Origin: Paenibacillus mangrovi | Lineage (GTDB): Bacteria; Bacillota; Bacilli; Paenibacillales; Paenibacillaceae | Length of the DNA: 64,000 nt | Reading direction: 5' to 3' | NCBI RefSeq assembly: GCF_022898935.1 | Contig: NZ_JALIRP010000016.1 | Location: 1 to 64,000, forward strand | Shown here: in pieces, positions 40,970 to 50,583 of the stretch | How the letters are laid out: each line of letters starts with the position of its first letter | How positions within the stretch are numbered: the stretch's first letter is position 1 | Notes under the pieces: generated by a model | What the model saw: only the letters and a program-made list of their open reading frames with translations | The model's database searches: none | Told to the model about the DNA's origin: nothing | Translations under genes and position numbers: made by a program

Positions 40970-42694
40970 TTAAGCGTGGAATTCCTGTCCGTCACGAACC
41001 TCCTGTACATAGCCGGCCCGGATGACAAAATCGCCGAAATGCTCTCCTATCTCCCGCTCCACTCCGTAACGAGCAATGATCGGCCGGAGCGTATCCAGAA
41101 TTTCCAACTCGCCGATGTTTTCCTTATAAAGCTTATTCAAGCGCTGACCAGCAAATCCTCCGCCTAAATACATATTGTACTTACCCGGAGCCTTCCCGAT
41201 AAAAGCAAGCTCGGCCAGCATCGGACGCGCGCATCCGTTCGGACAGCCAGTCATGCGGATGACGATATCTTCTTCCTTTAGCCCCGCTTCTTCCAACATC
41301 GGTTCGATTTTATCCAGCAGCGAAGGCAAATACCGTTCAGATTCAGCCATGGCGAGACCACAGGTCGGGAGGGCCACGCAGGCCATCGAATTGCGTCTTA
41401 GCGAAGAATAATGCGCCCCGTCAGTCAAATGATATTGATCAATCAAGAACTCGATCTTTTCCTTCTCCTGTGCGCCGATGTTAGCGATAATCAGGTTTTG
41501 GTTAGGCGTCAACCGAAAATCCCCCGTGTGTACTTTTGCGATTTCGCGTAGCCCTGTCATCAGGTCATAGCCTTCTTCGTCTTTCACGCGTCCGTTTTGA
41601 ATGAACAAGGTAAAATGCCATTTGCCGTTGCTGCCCTTCACCCAGCCATACCGGTCTCCGTTATCCTCAAAATGGAACGGTCTAGCCTCTTCCAGCTTAA
41701 AGCCGAGGCGCGAGGTGAGTTCATCCGTGAACCAGCCGATTCCGCGGTCATCGATCGTGTATTTAAACCGGGCATGCTTGCGGACGGCACGGTCTCCATA
41801 ATCACGCTGAATCGTCACGATCTTTTCGGCCACATCTATCATCTGCTCAGGTAGGCAGAACCCAATGACTTTGGAGACCTGAGGATAGGTTTTCGGATCA
41901 CCATGGGTCATGCCCATCCCACCGCCGACAGTCACGTTAAACCCTGCCAGCCTACCGCTTTCAACAACCGCGATAAAACCAAGATCCTGCGAAAAAACAT
42001 CAACATCATTAGACGGAGGGACAGCTATACCGATTTTGAATTTGCGAGGCAGATACACACGTCCGTAAATCGGTTCCTGCTCTTCGCCCTCATCAAGACT
42101 GGAAACAACCTTTTCTCCATCCAGCCAAATTTCATGATATGCATTCGTCCTCGGATCCAGATGGTTACTGACATGGCAAGCCCAGTCATACACTTCGGAA
42201 TGAATCTCCGATTGATGCGGGTTCGGATTGCACATGACGTTGCGGTTCACGTCGCCGCAGGCGGCTAGAGTCGTCAGCAGCGCTTCGTTCACTTCCCGGA
42301 TCGTATTCTTCAGATTCCATTTTAAAACCCCATGCAGCTGAAAAGATTGGCGTGTCGTGAGGCGGATGGTTCCATTCGCATACTTGTGGGCAATACGGTC
42401 CATCATGAGCCACTGTTCCGGTGTGACCACGCCTCCAGATGCCCGGACTCTGAGCATAAACTGGTAGGCAGGCTCCAGCTTTTGCTTTTGACGCTCGTTC
42501 CGCAGATCCCGGTCATCCTGCATATAGCTGCCATGATGCTTCATCAATCGGTTATCGTCCTCCGGAATGGATCCGGTGATAGGATCTTTTAATGTTTCTG
42601 TCAGACTTCCCCGCAGATAATTGCTTCGGATTTTGATCTCTTCAACATCACTATGCGGAGCGCTGTTCTTCGACAATAAATGATTCTCAGACAT
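40970..42694 (-). CDS. cysI: Assimilatory sulfite reductase, hemoprotein subunit
   Basis: 574 aa. The siroheme/4Fe-4S ligands are C439 and C445 (MACVALPTCGLAMAE) and C484 and C488 (MTGCPNGCARP). Ferredoxin-like NIR/SIR half-domains precede them (RLTTRQSFQLHGVLKWNLK, GDVNRNVMCNPNPHQ). It reduces sulfite to sulfide with electrons from CysJ. Start ATG 42694 follows GAAGGGAGAAAG. Downstream partner of cysJ (41-bp gap). Confidence 0.96.
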   Translation of the reverse strand: MSENHLLSKNSAPHSDVEEIKIRSNYLRGSLTETLKDPITGSIPEDDNRLMKHHGSYMQDDRDLRNERQKQKLEPAYQFMLRVRASGGVVTPEQWLMMDRIAHKYANGTIRLTTRQSFQLHGVLKWNLKNTIREVNEALLTTLAACGDVNRNVMCNPNPHQSEIHSEVYDWACHVSNHLDPRTNAYHEIWLDGEKVVSSLDEGEEQEPIYGRVYLPRKFKIGIAVPPSNDVDVFSQDLGFIAVVESGRLAGFNVTVGGGMGMTHGDPKTYPQVSKVIGFCLPEQMIDVAEKIVTIQRDYGDRAVRKHARFKYTIDDRGIGWFTDELTSRLGFKLEEARPFHFEDNGDRYGWVKGSNGKWHFTLFIQNGRVKDEEGYDLMTGLREIAKVHTGDFRLTPNQNLIIANIGAQEKEKIEFLIDQYHLTDGAHYSSLRRNSMACVALPTCGLAMAESERYLPSLLDKIEPMLEEAGLKEEDIVIRMTGCPNGCARPMLAELAFIGKAPGKYNMYLGGGFAGQRLNKLYKENIGELEILDTLRPIIARYGVEREIGEHFGDFVIRAGYVQEVRDGQEFHA

Positions 42695-42735
42695 TCGAAC
42701 TTTCTCCCTTCGCGATTCTATTGGATTCTGCAGGC

Positions 42736-44559
42736 CTAGTATACATCCCGCTGAAAACGTTTCTCCTGCTGCATCTGAAGCAGATACTCCGTAGCCGCTT
42801 CCGAACTCAGGCCGCCTTCCTGTTCAAGAATGGCCACAAGGGCAGCGTGAACGTCATGAGCCATTTTATTCTCGTCTCCACAGACATATACGCAAGCTCC
42901 TTCCTGGATCCATTCATATAGCTCGCGGCTTTTTTCAAGCATTCGGTGCTGAACATAGACCTTTTGGTCCTGATCCCTGGAAAAAGCTACATCCATGCGG
43001 GAGAGCACACCATCCTTAAGCCAACGCTGCCAATCGGTCTGATATAGGAAATCTGTAGAGAAATGCTGGTCACCATAGAACAGCCAGGTTTTGCCCTCTG
43101 CTCCGCTCTCTTCCCGCTCTCCAAGAAAAGCTCTGAAGGGAGCGACGCCTGTACCGGGACCGATCATAATGATCGGTATGTCCGGGTTCATCGGGAGCTT
43201 AAAGTTCGGATTATGTTGAATGAACACCGGGACGGAATCTCCCGACTGCAGTCTCTCTGCTAGCTGTACCGAACAGACGCCATAACGGTCTCGTCCATAG
43301 GCATCGTAACGCACGGTACGAACGGTGACGTGAACTTCGTCCGGATATGCCTTAGAGCTGCTCGCAATGGAATAAAGCCGCACAGGAAGCTTCCTCAATA
43401 CACCGGCAAAACTCTGCGCAGATATCCCCTTCAGCTGGTAATCCTGCACTAGATCCAGTAAATCCCGCTCTCCGAGATACCCTTTAAGCTCCTGCTCATG
43501 TCCCGGTTCAAGAAGTTCCTTCAGCTGAGCGTTCGAGGACAGTTCGGCGGCCTGTGCAAGTAGCGGCTTCGTCAGAACCGTAATCTCATAATGCCGAAGA
43601 AGCGCTTCACGGAGCGCAAGCTGATCTCCATGCTTGTTCACTGAGATTGACTCTTCCGGATTCCAATCCATTGCCTCGATCAGCTCATTTACGAGTTCCG
43701 GGTGATTTTCCGGGTATATACCCAGACTATCGCCGGGTTCATATTGAAGGCCGGAGCCTTCCAGTGATATTTCAACATGACGTGTATCGCGACCTGAGCC
43801 ACGTCCATTCAAATTCAAGTTCTCCAGAATTTCCGCATGAAAAGGATTGGTTCTCGAAAATTCGGATTCCGTTTCCATTGCCGAAGAACTGCCTGCAGTT
43901 TGTAAGCTCGAAGAGGCGGAAGGATTTCCTGCATTTAGCGCTTTCAGCACCTCAGACATCCACTCTGCGGCCGATTCGTCAAAATCCACATCGCAATCTA
44001 CGCGGTCAGCAAGTCTTTTACCGCCCAGCTCCTCCAGACGTTTATCGAAATCCTTACCTGTTTGACAAAAGAACTCGTACGAAGTGTCACCCAGCGCAAG
44101 CACGGAGTAAGACATCCCATCCAGCTGAGGAGCGCGTTTGCCGTGCAGAAATTCATAGAAGGAAATGGCATTATCGGGCGGTTCTCCTTCCCCATGTGTA
44201 CTGACGATAATCAGGAGATTCTGAAGCTTTTTCAAGTTGTTCGGCTTGAAATCACTCATGGAGGAAACCGTAACCAGCGCGCCCTGTTCCTTCAGCTTTT
44301 TGGATAGCTTTTGGGCGAGTCCGCTGCAGTTGCCGGTCTGTGAACCGAACAGAATGGTCACTTCCTGGGATACTGCGGCCTTCAGAACAGCAGCAGATGC
44401 TGGATTGGACTGTACTTGAAGTGTGGTACCGGTACCTTGAACTGCGACCAAGTATCCGCTCAGCCAGCTTGCCTGCACTCCGGTAAGAGTCGGCAGCAGA
44501 CGATTCAATAAATCCGCTTGCTCTTGATTAAAAGGACTGTTCGTTACTTGAAGCTCCAA
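42736..44559 (-). CDS. cysJ: Assimilatory sulfite reductase, flavoprotein subunit
   Basis: Start TTG 44559 (LELQVTNSPFNQEQADLLNR) follows GAGGTG and aligns with the usual CysJ N-terminus, better than the GTG three codons upstream. About 607 aa: an FMN flavodoxin domain (TILFGSQTGNCSGLAQKL), an FAD domain (PVRLYSIASSSKAYPDEV) and an NADPH domain (MIGPGTGVAPFRAFL, YVCGDENKMAHDVHAALV). It passes electrons from NADPH to CysI. First gene of the cysJI operon. Confidence 0.96.
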   Translation of the reverse strand: MELQVTNSPFNQEQADLLNRLLPTLTGVQASWLSGYLVAVQGTGTTLQVQSNPASAAVLKAAVSQEVTILFGSQTGNCSGLAQKLSKKLKEQGALVTVSSMSDFKPNNLKKLQNLLIIVSTHGEGEPPDNAISFYEFLHGKRAPQLDGMSYSVLALGDTSYEFFCQTGKDFDKRLEELGGKRLADRVDCDVDFDESAAEWMSEVLKALNAGNPSASSSLQTAGSSSAMETESEFSRTNPFHAEILENLNLNGRGSGRDTRHVEISLEGSGLQYEPGDSLGIYPENHPELVNELIEAMDWNPEESISVNKHGDQLALREALLRHYEITVLTKPLLAQAAELSSNAQLKELLEPGHEQELKGYLGERDLLDLVQDYQLKGISAQSFAGVLRKLPVRLYSIASSSKAYPDEVHVTVRTVRYDAYGRDRYGVCSVQLAERLQSGDSVPVFIQHNPNFKLPMNPDIPIIMIGPGTGVAPFRAFLGEREESGAEGKTWLFYGDQHFSTDFLYQTDWQRWLKDGVLSRMDVAFSRDQDQKVYVQHRMLEKSRELYEWIQEGACVYVCGDENKMAHDVHAALVAILEQEGGLSSEAATEYLLQMQQEKRFQRDVY

Positions 44560-44633
44560 CCTATCCACCTCACGTTGTCATGCTTTTTTGTTTAATTCCG
44601 AGTAAATCCATCCATTTAATATTTTCTTTCTTG

Positions 44634-44662
44634 AATCTATCACAGCATACGGATGAGGTCAA
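44634..44662 (-). promoter_or_regulatory. Probable sigma-A promoter of cysJI
   Basis: On the minus strand TTGACC (44662-44657), a 17-base spacer and TAGATT (44639-44634), about 75 bp ahead of the cysJ start. No S-box or T-box leader is visible between them. Confidence 0.5.
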
Positions 44663-44714
44663 CGAAGAATTTTCAGCATTTTACCAATAAATCAGGTCAC
44701 AGGCGCAAAAAAAA

Positions 44715-44739
44715 CAGCCAAAACCAAAAGTTTCGGCTG
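44715..44739 (-). terminator. Terminator of the superoxide dismutase gene
   Basis: Stem CAGCCAAAAC/GTTTCGGCTG (one mismatch), followed by TTTTTTTTGCG on the minus strand. Confidence 0.85.
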
Positions 44740-44754
44740 CCTTTCAAGTCATAT

Positions 44755-45294
44755 TTATTGGATCACCGAGCAGGCAATCCGGGCTCCTGAATTACCAGTA
44801 GGATCGGTAACGTAATCATCGGCTTTTTCGTGGATCATGAGTGCTGTGCCGCCTTCCTTCAGCAGGGAATTCGCTACACCCTTTTTCAATGTGACTGTCT
44901 TACTCTCCAGATCGGCCGTTACCGTACCGTCCTCTTTTACAAGAAGATTGAACAGATCACCAGCATGAAATCCCTTTGGATTCTTGAAGCCATGCTGTTT
45001 ACCCTGCGGGTTGAAGTGAGGTCCAGCACTCATAAAGTCCGGCGGATCACATTTACCGGTTTCATGAAAGTGAAAGCCATGCTCTCCCGGAGGAAGATTC
45101 TTCGCTTCGACATGGATCTGCACAGCGTCCCCTTTTTGTGTCAAGACGGCAGTTCCTACCTGGACTCCTTTGGAGTCGATGATGGTTGTTTTCAACTGCA
45201 TTTCCTCTGACTTCGCCCATACGGACGGACTCATTGGAGCAGCCCCGAATACGAGTGTGCTGAGTACGCTCAGGCAGATTACTTGTTTTTTCAT
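44755..45294 (-). CDS. sodC: Secreted Cu/Zn superoxide dismutase-family protein
   Basis: 179 aa with a signal peptide (SVLSTLVFGAAPMS, cleaved near SVWAKS). It is not a typical lipoprotein. Copper ligands are present: two His in GFHFHETGKC, one in GPHFNP and one in MIHEKADDY. Zinc His and Asp lie in KQHGF and GFHAGDL. The disulfide Cys (GKC and RIAC) are also there. B. subtilis YojM-type homologues may lack a copper ligand, but this protein keeps all of them and is likely active. It detoxifies extracytoplasmic superoxide. Confidence 0.9.
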   Translation of the reverse strand: MKKQVICLSVLSTLVFGAAPMSPSVWAKSEEMQLKTTIIDSKGVQVGTAVLTQKGDAVQIHVEAKNLPPGEHGFHFHETGKCDPPDFMSAGPHFNPQGKQHGFKNPKGFHAGDLFNLLVKEDGTVTADLESKTVTLKKGVANSLLKEGGTALMIHEKADDYVTDPTGNSGARIACSVIQ

Positions 45295-45511
45295 TATGCT
45301 GATTGTTCCTCCTGTAGATGTTTTCGGTTCCTTTTCTCAGGTTTGCCCTTTTACCGGAAAAAGATAACATCGTCACAGGCAAAATTACTGACTGAAAACA
45401 TCGCGAGAAAGAAATATGGACAAGCCTACGGTCTTCAGCGTACAGAAAAAAATGATTCTCAACACGCCGAGCAGCACGTTCGTCGCCTTTCTATATTGGC
45501 CGAAGCCAGCC

Positions 45512-45990
45512 TCATAAAACCTTACAAAAAATCTCTCCAGGCAAGCCTTCGATTTCGCAAACTTTTTCGGATATAAATCCCATGTTCAATAATATTTTTC
45601 GTGAAGGTATATTATGAGGATCGATGATGGCCGTTAAGGAGGTTAAAGAAACTTGCTGAGCTCTCCGCACTAAAATCCCCGCCATCTCACTGCCATATCC
45701 CTTTCCCCAAAATTCCGGCAACAGCATATAACCTAGTTCGGCTTCCCTGGTATTCTCTTCGTTCAGAATTAAGCTTCCGAGTCCTATAAATTCACCACTG
45801 AGCTGCACTTTGTACGTCCCAAAAGATTCGAATTTATCATTTCGATTTAACAGCTTTTGAAAATTTCTTCGGGCCTCTTCGTACGGAATTGCACGTTCGG
45901 TAATTCTTGCCATGACTTTTCATTGGATACAAGACTGAAATAACGATCAAAATCACTTGAACTGAACTTTAATAAATTTAATTGGTCCAT
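45512..45990 (-). pseudogene. GNAT-family N-acetyltransferase, frameshifted
   Basis: ATG 45990 follows GGAGGTTTGG and starts MDQLNLLKFSSSDFDRYFSL. The frame is lost at about 45915, after SLVSNEK. It is regained in the -1 frame as VMARITERAIPYEEARRNF, and runs to 45512 with the GNAT core EAELGYMLLPEFWGKGYGSE (acetyl-CoA loop) and IPSRKILLNMGF. One A appears missing from an A run (GAAAAGTC). Corrected, it would be a normal GNAT of about 160 aa. Real decay or a read error cannot be told apart here. Confidence 0.8.
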
Positions 45991-46144
45991 CCAAACCTCC
46001 GGGTAATCGCTTGATAGCTTATTTTGAATCGTGAACTTCATCACAGCAAGAAAAACAAACTCTCTTGTATAATCAATTCTATAGATGTCCTGAGAACACT
46101 TTTCATCATTAATGTGGTTTCCTTGTGTATCATGTACAAAAAAA

Positions 46145-46172
46145 CAGCCTGCGAACCTAATTGATCAGGCTG
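46145..46172 (-). terminator. Terminator of the first Gfo/Idh/MocA gene
   Basis: Stem CAGCCTG/CAGGCTG, with TTTTTTTGTAC following on the minus strand. Confidence 0.85.
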
Positions 46173-46200
46173 CAGACTGTTTCACGGGTAACCGAGGTTA

Positions 46201-47286
46201 TCAAATTTCTGGTATATGAATTTCCACTTCTCTCTTTGTTTCCGATGAGCGCAGAATGCCATCCAAAATCGCTTGATTGCGGAGGATCTGTTCTCCCGGG
46301 ATCGGTGCTGGTCCTCCCTCGCGGAGCGCCCGGACAAAATCCTTGATTTTCTCTTCAAAGACGCTAAGCTTATGGTCAATCAGCGGAATCACGCTTTCCG
46401 TGTGGTGACCCTGGATATCATGAAAAAGGGATATGGCGCCGACATTGCCGTCCCATACGCCTCCCCATGGCCCTTTGCTGCCTGGAAGAACCTTCATGCC
46501 TGCATCTGTTCCCAGGAACATGGTCGACCCCAGCGTATCCATATGCATGGCCCAAGACGTCTTAAAATTAAGCACCAAATCCCCTTCAAAACGGATCATG
46601 GCCACACCGAAATCCTCCACATCGAAATGAGCCGCTTCCGGATGGTATTTTGGATTCACGCCAAAATAATTCGATGTATATGCCGTTACGGTCAGTGGTT
46701 TGGGATATCCCAGCGTATTCAGCGCCAAGTCGAGCGAATAGCAGCCGATATCAGCCATAGCACCTGCCCCTGAGATGTCCTTGCGGATGAATGTTCCGCC
46801 TGGCATACCGCGACGCCGTCCACCGCCTGTCTCCACATAATACACTTTGCCAAGCTGTCCTTGCTGAACCAAATTCTTGATCAGGCCCATGTTAGGGTCA
46901 TAACGCGGCTGAAATCCGATGTTGAGCATTCTTCCGGTTTTCTTGGCGATCTGAACCATTTCAACGGCTTGCTCCAAAGTAACCGACATCGGCTTTTCGA
47001 GCATAACGTTTTTGCCAGCAAGCAGAGAATCGATCGTGGTTTGATGGTGCGCAACGTTTGGCGTGCAGATACTGACACCGTCCAGCTCCATCTCCAGCAG
47101 CTTGCGGTGATCATCAAAACCCTTCGCCTGCTTGAGATCCCAGCGCTCAATAAATTGATCTGCCCTGCCCGGCAGAATATCGGCGACACCGACGATTTCA
47201 ACATCTTCAATTTTTTTGTAAGTGCGAACATGCTCTCCGGCAATCCCGCCGCTTCCAATAATGCCTATTCTGTACGTTTTTCCCAC
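46201..47286 (-). CDS. Gfo/Idh/MocA-family oxidoreductase
   Basis: 361 aa, GTG start at 47286 with GGAGGATGG upstream. The N-terminal Rossmann fold is RIGIIGSGGIAGEHVRTYK, the EKPMS motif is in MLEKPMSVTLEQA (about residue 96), and the C-terminal domain follows. It is an NAD(P)-dependent dehydrogenase or reductase on inositols or sugar derivatives. Three paralogues lie in tandem with a xylose-isomerase-like protein, an arrangement common in inositol or cyclitol catabolism. Own terminator 3'. Confidence 0.93.
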   Translation of the reverse strand: MGKTYRIGIIGSGGIAGEHVRTYKKIEDVEIVGVADILPGRADQFIERWDLKQAKGFDDHRKLLEMELDGVSICTPNVAHHQTTIDSLLAGKNVMLEKPMSVTLEQAVEMVQIAKKTGRMLNIGFQPRYDPNMGLIKNLVQQGQLGKVYYVETGGGRRRGMPGGTFIRKDISGAGAMADIGCYSLDLALNTLGYPKPLTVTAYTSNYFGVNPKYHPEAAHFDVEDFGVAMIRFEGDLVLNFKTSWAMHMDTLGSTMFLGTDAGMKVLPGSKGPWGGVWDGNVGAISLFHDIQGHHTESVIPLIDHKLSVFEEKIKDFVRALREGGPAPIPGEQILRNQAILDGILRSSETKREVEIHIPEI

Positions 47287-47333
47287 TAGAATGCCATCCT
47301 CCTATGAGATTGTATTCTTCATATCCACATAAA

Positions 47334-47372
47334 GAGGCAGAGCTCATCCATCATTACCCTCGCATCTGCCTC
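47334..47372 (-). terminator. Terminator between Gfo/Idh/MocA genes
   Basis: Stem GAGGCAGA/TCTGCCTC with a long loop, downstream of the second dehydrogenase gene. It means the first dehydrogenase gene is not simply the tail of one operon. Confidence 0.65.
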
Positions 47373-47397
47373 CTGATATACATCACATTCGGGTCGA

Positions 47398-48399
47398 TTA
47401 AGCCTGCAGTTCGGACAGCTTGACTCCTCGGTGTTCACGCGCCGATTGATTCGCAGCTTCCATCAGCTTTGTCAGTTCTACTGCATAAGCCACATTCTCA
47501 TCAGCCGTCGTATCGTTCTGGATATGTCCAATCCATTGATGGAAGGCACTTTCCCGGTTATCTGGAACAGTCAGCTCTACCCAATCATTCTTATATTCTT
47601 CCTTACGTGAAGTCCGGATCAGCAGCTTATCATCCGGCGTTCCGTACAAAAGCGTACCTTCCGTACCGTGAACTTCGATGCAGAATGGAGAGAAGTTGTT
47701 CACAAAACCCGCTTCCACGATCCCTACAGCTCCTGACGCCGTGGATAAAGTGGCAACCGCGTTATCCTCTACTTCCTTGCCGGTAACATAGCCGAATTGT
47801 GCGCTCACCGCGATAGGTTCCTCATTCAGGAACAGCCGCGTCAAATACATTGGGTGGCAGCCGAGGTCAATCAAAGCTCCGCCAAGGCAATCCTCCAGAC
47901 TGTAAAAATGGTTCGGAAGCCAGCCGGCTGTTGCGCCGTTATGAGACAAGCGAACACGCACCATCGTCACTTTTCCAAGAAGCTCCTGGTCAAGAATCTC
48001 CCGGATCGCAAGTGTGTAGCCGTCATTCAATCTTGGGAGGGAGACCGTTAGTTTCACATTATTTTCTTTTACCGCTTCCAGGATCTCGTTCACCTCATGC
48101 AGTGTTGGCGCCAAAACCTTCTCCGTAAAAATATGCTTGCCAGCGGCAGCCGCCTTAAGCATAACATCGCGGTGCATACGTGTTGGAGCATCCACGATAA
48201 CCCCATCAATGTCATCTCGTGCCAGCATTTCATCCAATGAAGCATAGAACGTTACACCTTGTTTGTCCGCCGCTTCTTGCCCGCGTTCCGGATTTTCATC
48301 CCATACCGCTACGATCTCGGCCTCCGGATGCTGTTGGGCTTGTTTGGTATAATCCCACGCATGAACATGCCAATAACTGATTTTTCCGATTCTAATCAT
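47398..48399 (-). CDS. Gfo/Idh/MocA-family oxidoreductase
   Basis: About 333 aa from ATG 48399 (MIRIGKISYWHVHAWDYTK), which follows GAGGTG. The N-terminal GKISYWHVHAWDY is unusual for the family. The EKVL segment (FTEKVLAPTLHE) replaces the usual EKP at about residue 92, so the active-site Lys is kept and the Pro is not. The C-terminal domain keeps GGALIDLGCHPMYL with the conserved His. Substrate unknown, in the same cluster as two paralogues. Confidence 0.9.
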   Translation of the reverse strand: MIRIGKISYWHVHAWDYTKQAQQHPEAEIVAVWDENPERGQEAADKQGVTFYASLDEMLARDDIDGVIVDAPTRMHRDVMLKAAAAGKHIFTEKVLAPTLHEVNEILEAVKENNVKLTVSLPRLNDGYTLAIREILDQELLGKVTMVRVRLSHNGATAGWLPNHFYSLEDCLGGALIDLGCHPMYLTRLFLNEEPIAVSAQFGYVTGKEVEDNAVATLSTASGAVGIVEAGFVNNFSPFCIEVHGTEGTLLYGTPDDKLLIRTSRKEEYKNDWVELTVPDNRESAFHQWIGHIQNDTTADENVAYAVELTKLMEAANQSAREHRGVKLSELQA

Positions 48400-48549
48400 A
48401 TCTAAGACACCTCGTTTTTTAATATTGGGACATCTTTCCATTAATCTATCACAGAAAACGCCGACTTTAATAGTATAAATTTACGATTCCAATGCGAAAC
48501 TTGCAGCTCTCGCCGTCTCGGCCACGTAATGACCATCCTTGATGAGAAA

Positions 48550-48580
48550 AAGCTCACTCTCTCTTAATAAAGGGTGAGCC
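48550..48580 (-). terminator. Terminator 3' of the third Gfo/Idh/MocA gene
   Basis: Stem GCTCAC/GTGAGC, with TTTTTC following on the minus strand. Confidence 0.7.
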
Positions 48581-48596
48581 TTCATTCTATTCTACT

Positions 48597-49691
48597 CTAT
48601 TCAAAATATACAGTTTTTCCAGTGCGTGCCGATTCATAGATCGCTTCTAGCACTTCAGTCACGACCAGCGCCTGCTCGGGCTTCACCATCGGCTCCGTGT
48701 CGTTCAGGATGCTCTCGATCCAAAATCTGCACTCTCTGGCAGCCTGGCTTTCCGACTTCCCGTCAAAGTAATTCACTCCGCCGGAATTAAGCTCAGCCTG
48801 CTTCGTGTACAAATGCCCCAGCTCTTCCCCGTTGATACGCAGTCCGTCCCGCATATCCGCGCCCGCTTCGGTTCCGCACAGCGTTGCCTTGGCTTCGCCC
48901 ACATCCAATGTGTTCAGGGCCCAGCTGGATTCCAGCGCAATGGTTGCACCGTTTTCCATCGTGATAAATCCGAATGCGGAATCTTCAACCGTGAACTTCT
49001 CCGGATCCCAAGGTCCCCACGCGTTCGCCGCATCCTTCTTGCTACCGAGCTTATAGTAGACGTTGCCGACCACACTTTTCACCTTGTAGTTGTCCATTAG
49101 CCACAGCGTCAAATCCAGCGCATGCGTACCGATATCAATCAGTGGACCTCCGCCCTGTTCTTCTTCATTCAGAAATACGCCCCAAGTTGGTACAGCGCGT
49201 CTGCGGATAGCATGTGCCTTCGCAAAATAGATATCTCCCAAATCTCCGCGTTCACAGATTTTCTTCAGCAGCAGAGAATCCGGACGGTAGCGGTTATCGT
49301 AGCCGATCGTCAGCTTTTTGCCTGTCCGTTTTGCCGCTTCCACCATCGCCCGGGCTTCCTCGGAGGTCTTGGCCATCGGTTTTTCGCACATTACATGCTT
49401 GCCTGCTTCGAGCGCAGCAATCGTAATGTGGGAATGGGATTTATTAGGTGTGCACACATGAACTACGTCGATACTGTCATCCTTCAGAAGCTCCCGATAA
49501 TCTGTGTAAATGTCGATATCTTCCTTGCCTATTTTCTCTGCGGACTCAATCGCGCGTTCTTCAATAATATCGCAGAATGCCACCAATTCGACGTTTTTCT
49601 GCGCATGCAGATTCGGGATATGCTTGCCGTTAGCGATGCCCCCGCAGCCGATAATGCCAACACGCAGTATTTTCTGTTCTTGTTTAGCCAT
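48597..49691 (-). CDS. Gfo/Idh/MocA-family oxidoreductase
   Basis: 364 aa from ATG 49691 behind GGGAGATG. N-terminal LRVGIIGCGGIANGKHIPNL, EKP motif MCEKPMAKTSEEA (about residue 97) and GGGPLIDIGTHALDL with the conserved His. It lies 28 bp after the isomerase gene, so the two are cotranscribed. Likely oxidises a sugar or cyclitol that the isomerase then processes, or the reverse. Confidence 0.94.
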   Translation of the reverse strand: MAKQEQKILRVGIIGCGGIANGKHIPNLHAQKNVELVAFCDIIEERAIESAEKIGKEDIDIYTDYRELLKDDSIDVVHVCTPNKSHSHITIAALEAGKHVMCEKPMAKTSEEARAMVEAAKRTGKKLTIGYDNRYRPDSLLLKKICERGDLGDIYFAKAHAIRRRAVPTWGVFLNEEEQGGGPLIDIGTHALDLTLWLMDNYKVKSVVGNVYYKLGSKKDAANAWGPWDPEKFTVEDSAFGFITMENGATIALESSWALNTLDVGEAKATLCGTEAGADMRDGLRINGEELGHLYTKQAELNSGGVNYFDGKSESQAARECRFWIESILNDTEPMVKPEQALVVTEVLEAIYESARTGKTVYFE

Positions 49692-49719
49692 GTTATCGTC
49701 ATCTCCCTGGATTCATAGT

Positions 49720-50466
49720 TTATAATATTTGTCGAAGGTAACGGAGACTTGCTCCAATGCTGTCCAGCTGAGGAATATCGAATTCCTCCTGCTCTACCGT
49801 ATACCACTCTACACCGTAACGCTTACCGGCCTCGGTGATCGCCACAAAATCCATTATCCCTGAGCCAATTTCTATGTTTCGTTTATCCTGTTCACTCTTC
49901 ATATCCTTGATATGCAAAATACGGCAGCGTTCCTTGAATGCTTCGATCCAATCTACGGAACGGAAACCTGCATGCTCTGCCCAGTATGTATCCAGCTCCA
50001 GGAATAAATGATCCGGATCCGTGTATTGGGTCAGCCATTCCAAGCCGGTGAGTCCTTCAAATTTAAGGAATTCGACTCCGTGATTGTGATAACCGAAGCG
50101 AATGCCCTGTTCCTTGCAGCGTTCTCCGATCCGATCCAGCTGTTCCGCAGTCCGCTTATAGCTGTCAGCGCTTTCACGCATCTCTTCTGGGAGTCCAGGG
50201 CAAATGATATATGGGCTCCCGATGGTAAGCGAATATTCGATTGTCTGATCAAGCTGCTGCGTCAGGTCGGAAATGCCGATATGGCTTCCGGCTGCCCGCA
50301 GGCCGTATGAATCAAGAGCGTTCCGCAGTTCAGCCGCAGAAGTCCCAAAATATCCGGCAAACTCGACGCCATCGTATCCGATGTCTGCCACCTTTTTCAG
50401 CGTACCTAATAAATCTGTGCTTGTTAACTCTTTAATAGAATAAAGCTGCAGTGCTATATTTTCCAT
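49720..50466 (-). CDS. Sugar phosphate isomerase/epimerase (xylose isomerase-like TIM barrel)
   Basis: ATG 50466 (MENIALQLYSIKE) follows GGGAGGTGC. About 248 aa of the AP_endonuc_2/IolE-IolI type. GYDGVEFAGYFG, YHNHGVEFLKF, FLELDTYWAEHAG and ILHIKDMKSEQD supply the metal-binding Glu, His and Asp residues. It heads the operon with the dehydrogenase at 48597, and is divergent from the AraC-type regulator, 117 bp away. Confidence 0.92.
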   Translation of the reverse strand: MENIALQLYSIKELTSTDLLGTLKKVADIGYDGVEFAGYFGTSAAELRNALDSYGLRAAGSHIGISDLTQQLDQTIEYSLTIGSPYIICPGLPEEMRESADSYKRTAEQLDRIGERCKEQGIRFGYHNHGVEFLKFEGLTGLEWLTQYTDPDHLFLELDTYWAEHAGFRSVDWIEAFKERCRILHIKDMKSEQDKRNIEIGSGIMDFVAITEAGKRYGVEWYTVEQEEFDIPQLDSIGASLRYLRQIL

Positions 50467-50583
50467 ATAATTGCACCTCCCATATAACAAGTAAGATAAG
50501 GATACCAAAATCGCCGGATACGTAATACAATGAACCTATTCGAAAATATTAAATATTTGTCCTAATGAAAACGAGGTGCAGAA

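Noticed and set aside
48481..48585. 34-codon minus-strand ORF after the third Gfo/Idh/MocA gene
   Set aside because: It overlaps a terminator hairpin and has no ribosome site. Its end (YVAETARAASFALES) might be a dehydrogenase remnant but is too short to support.
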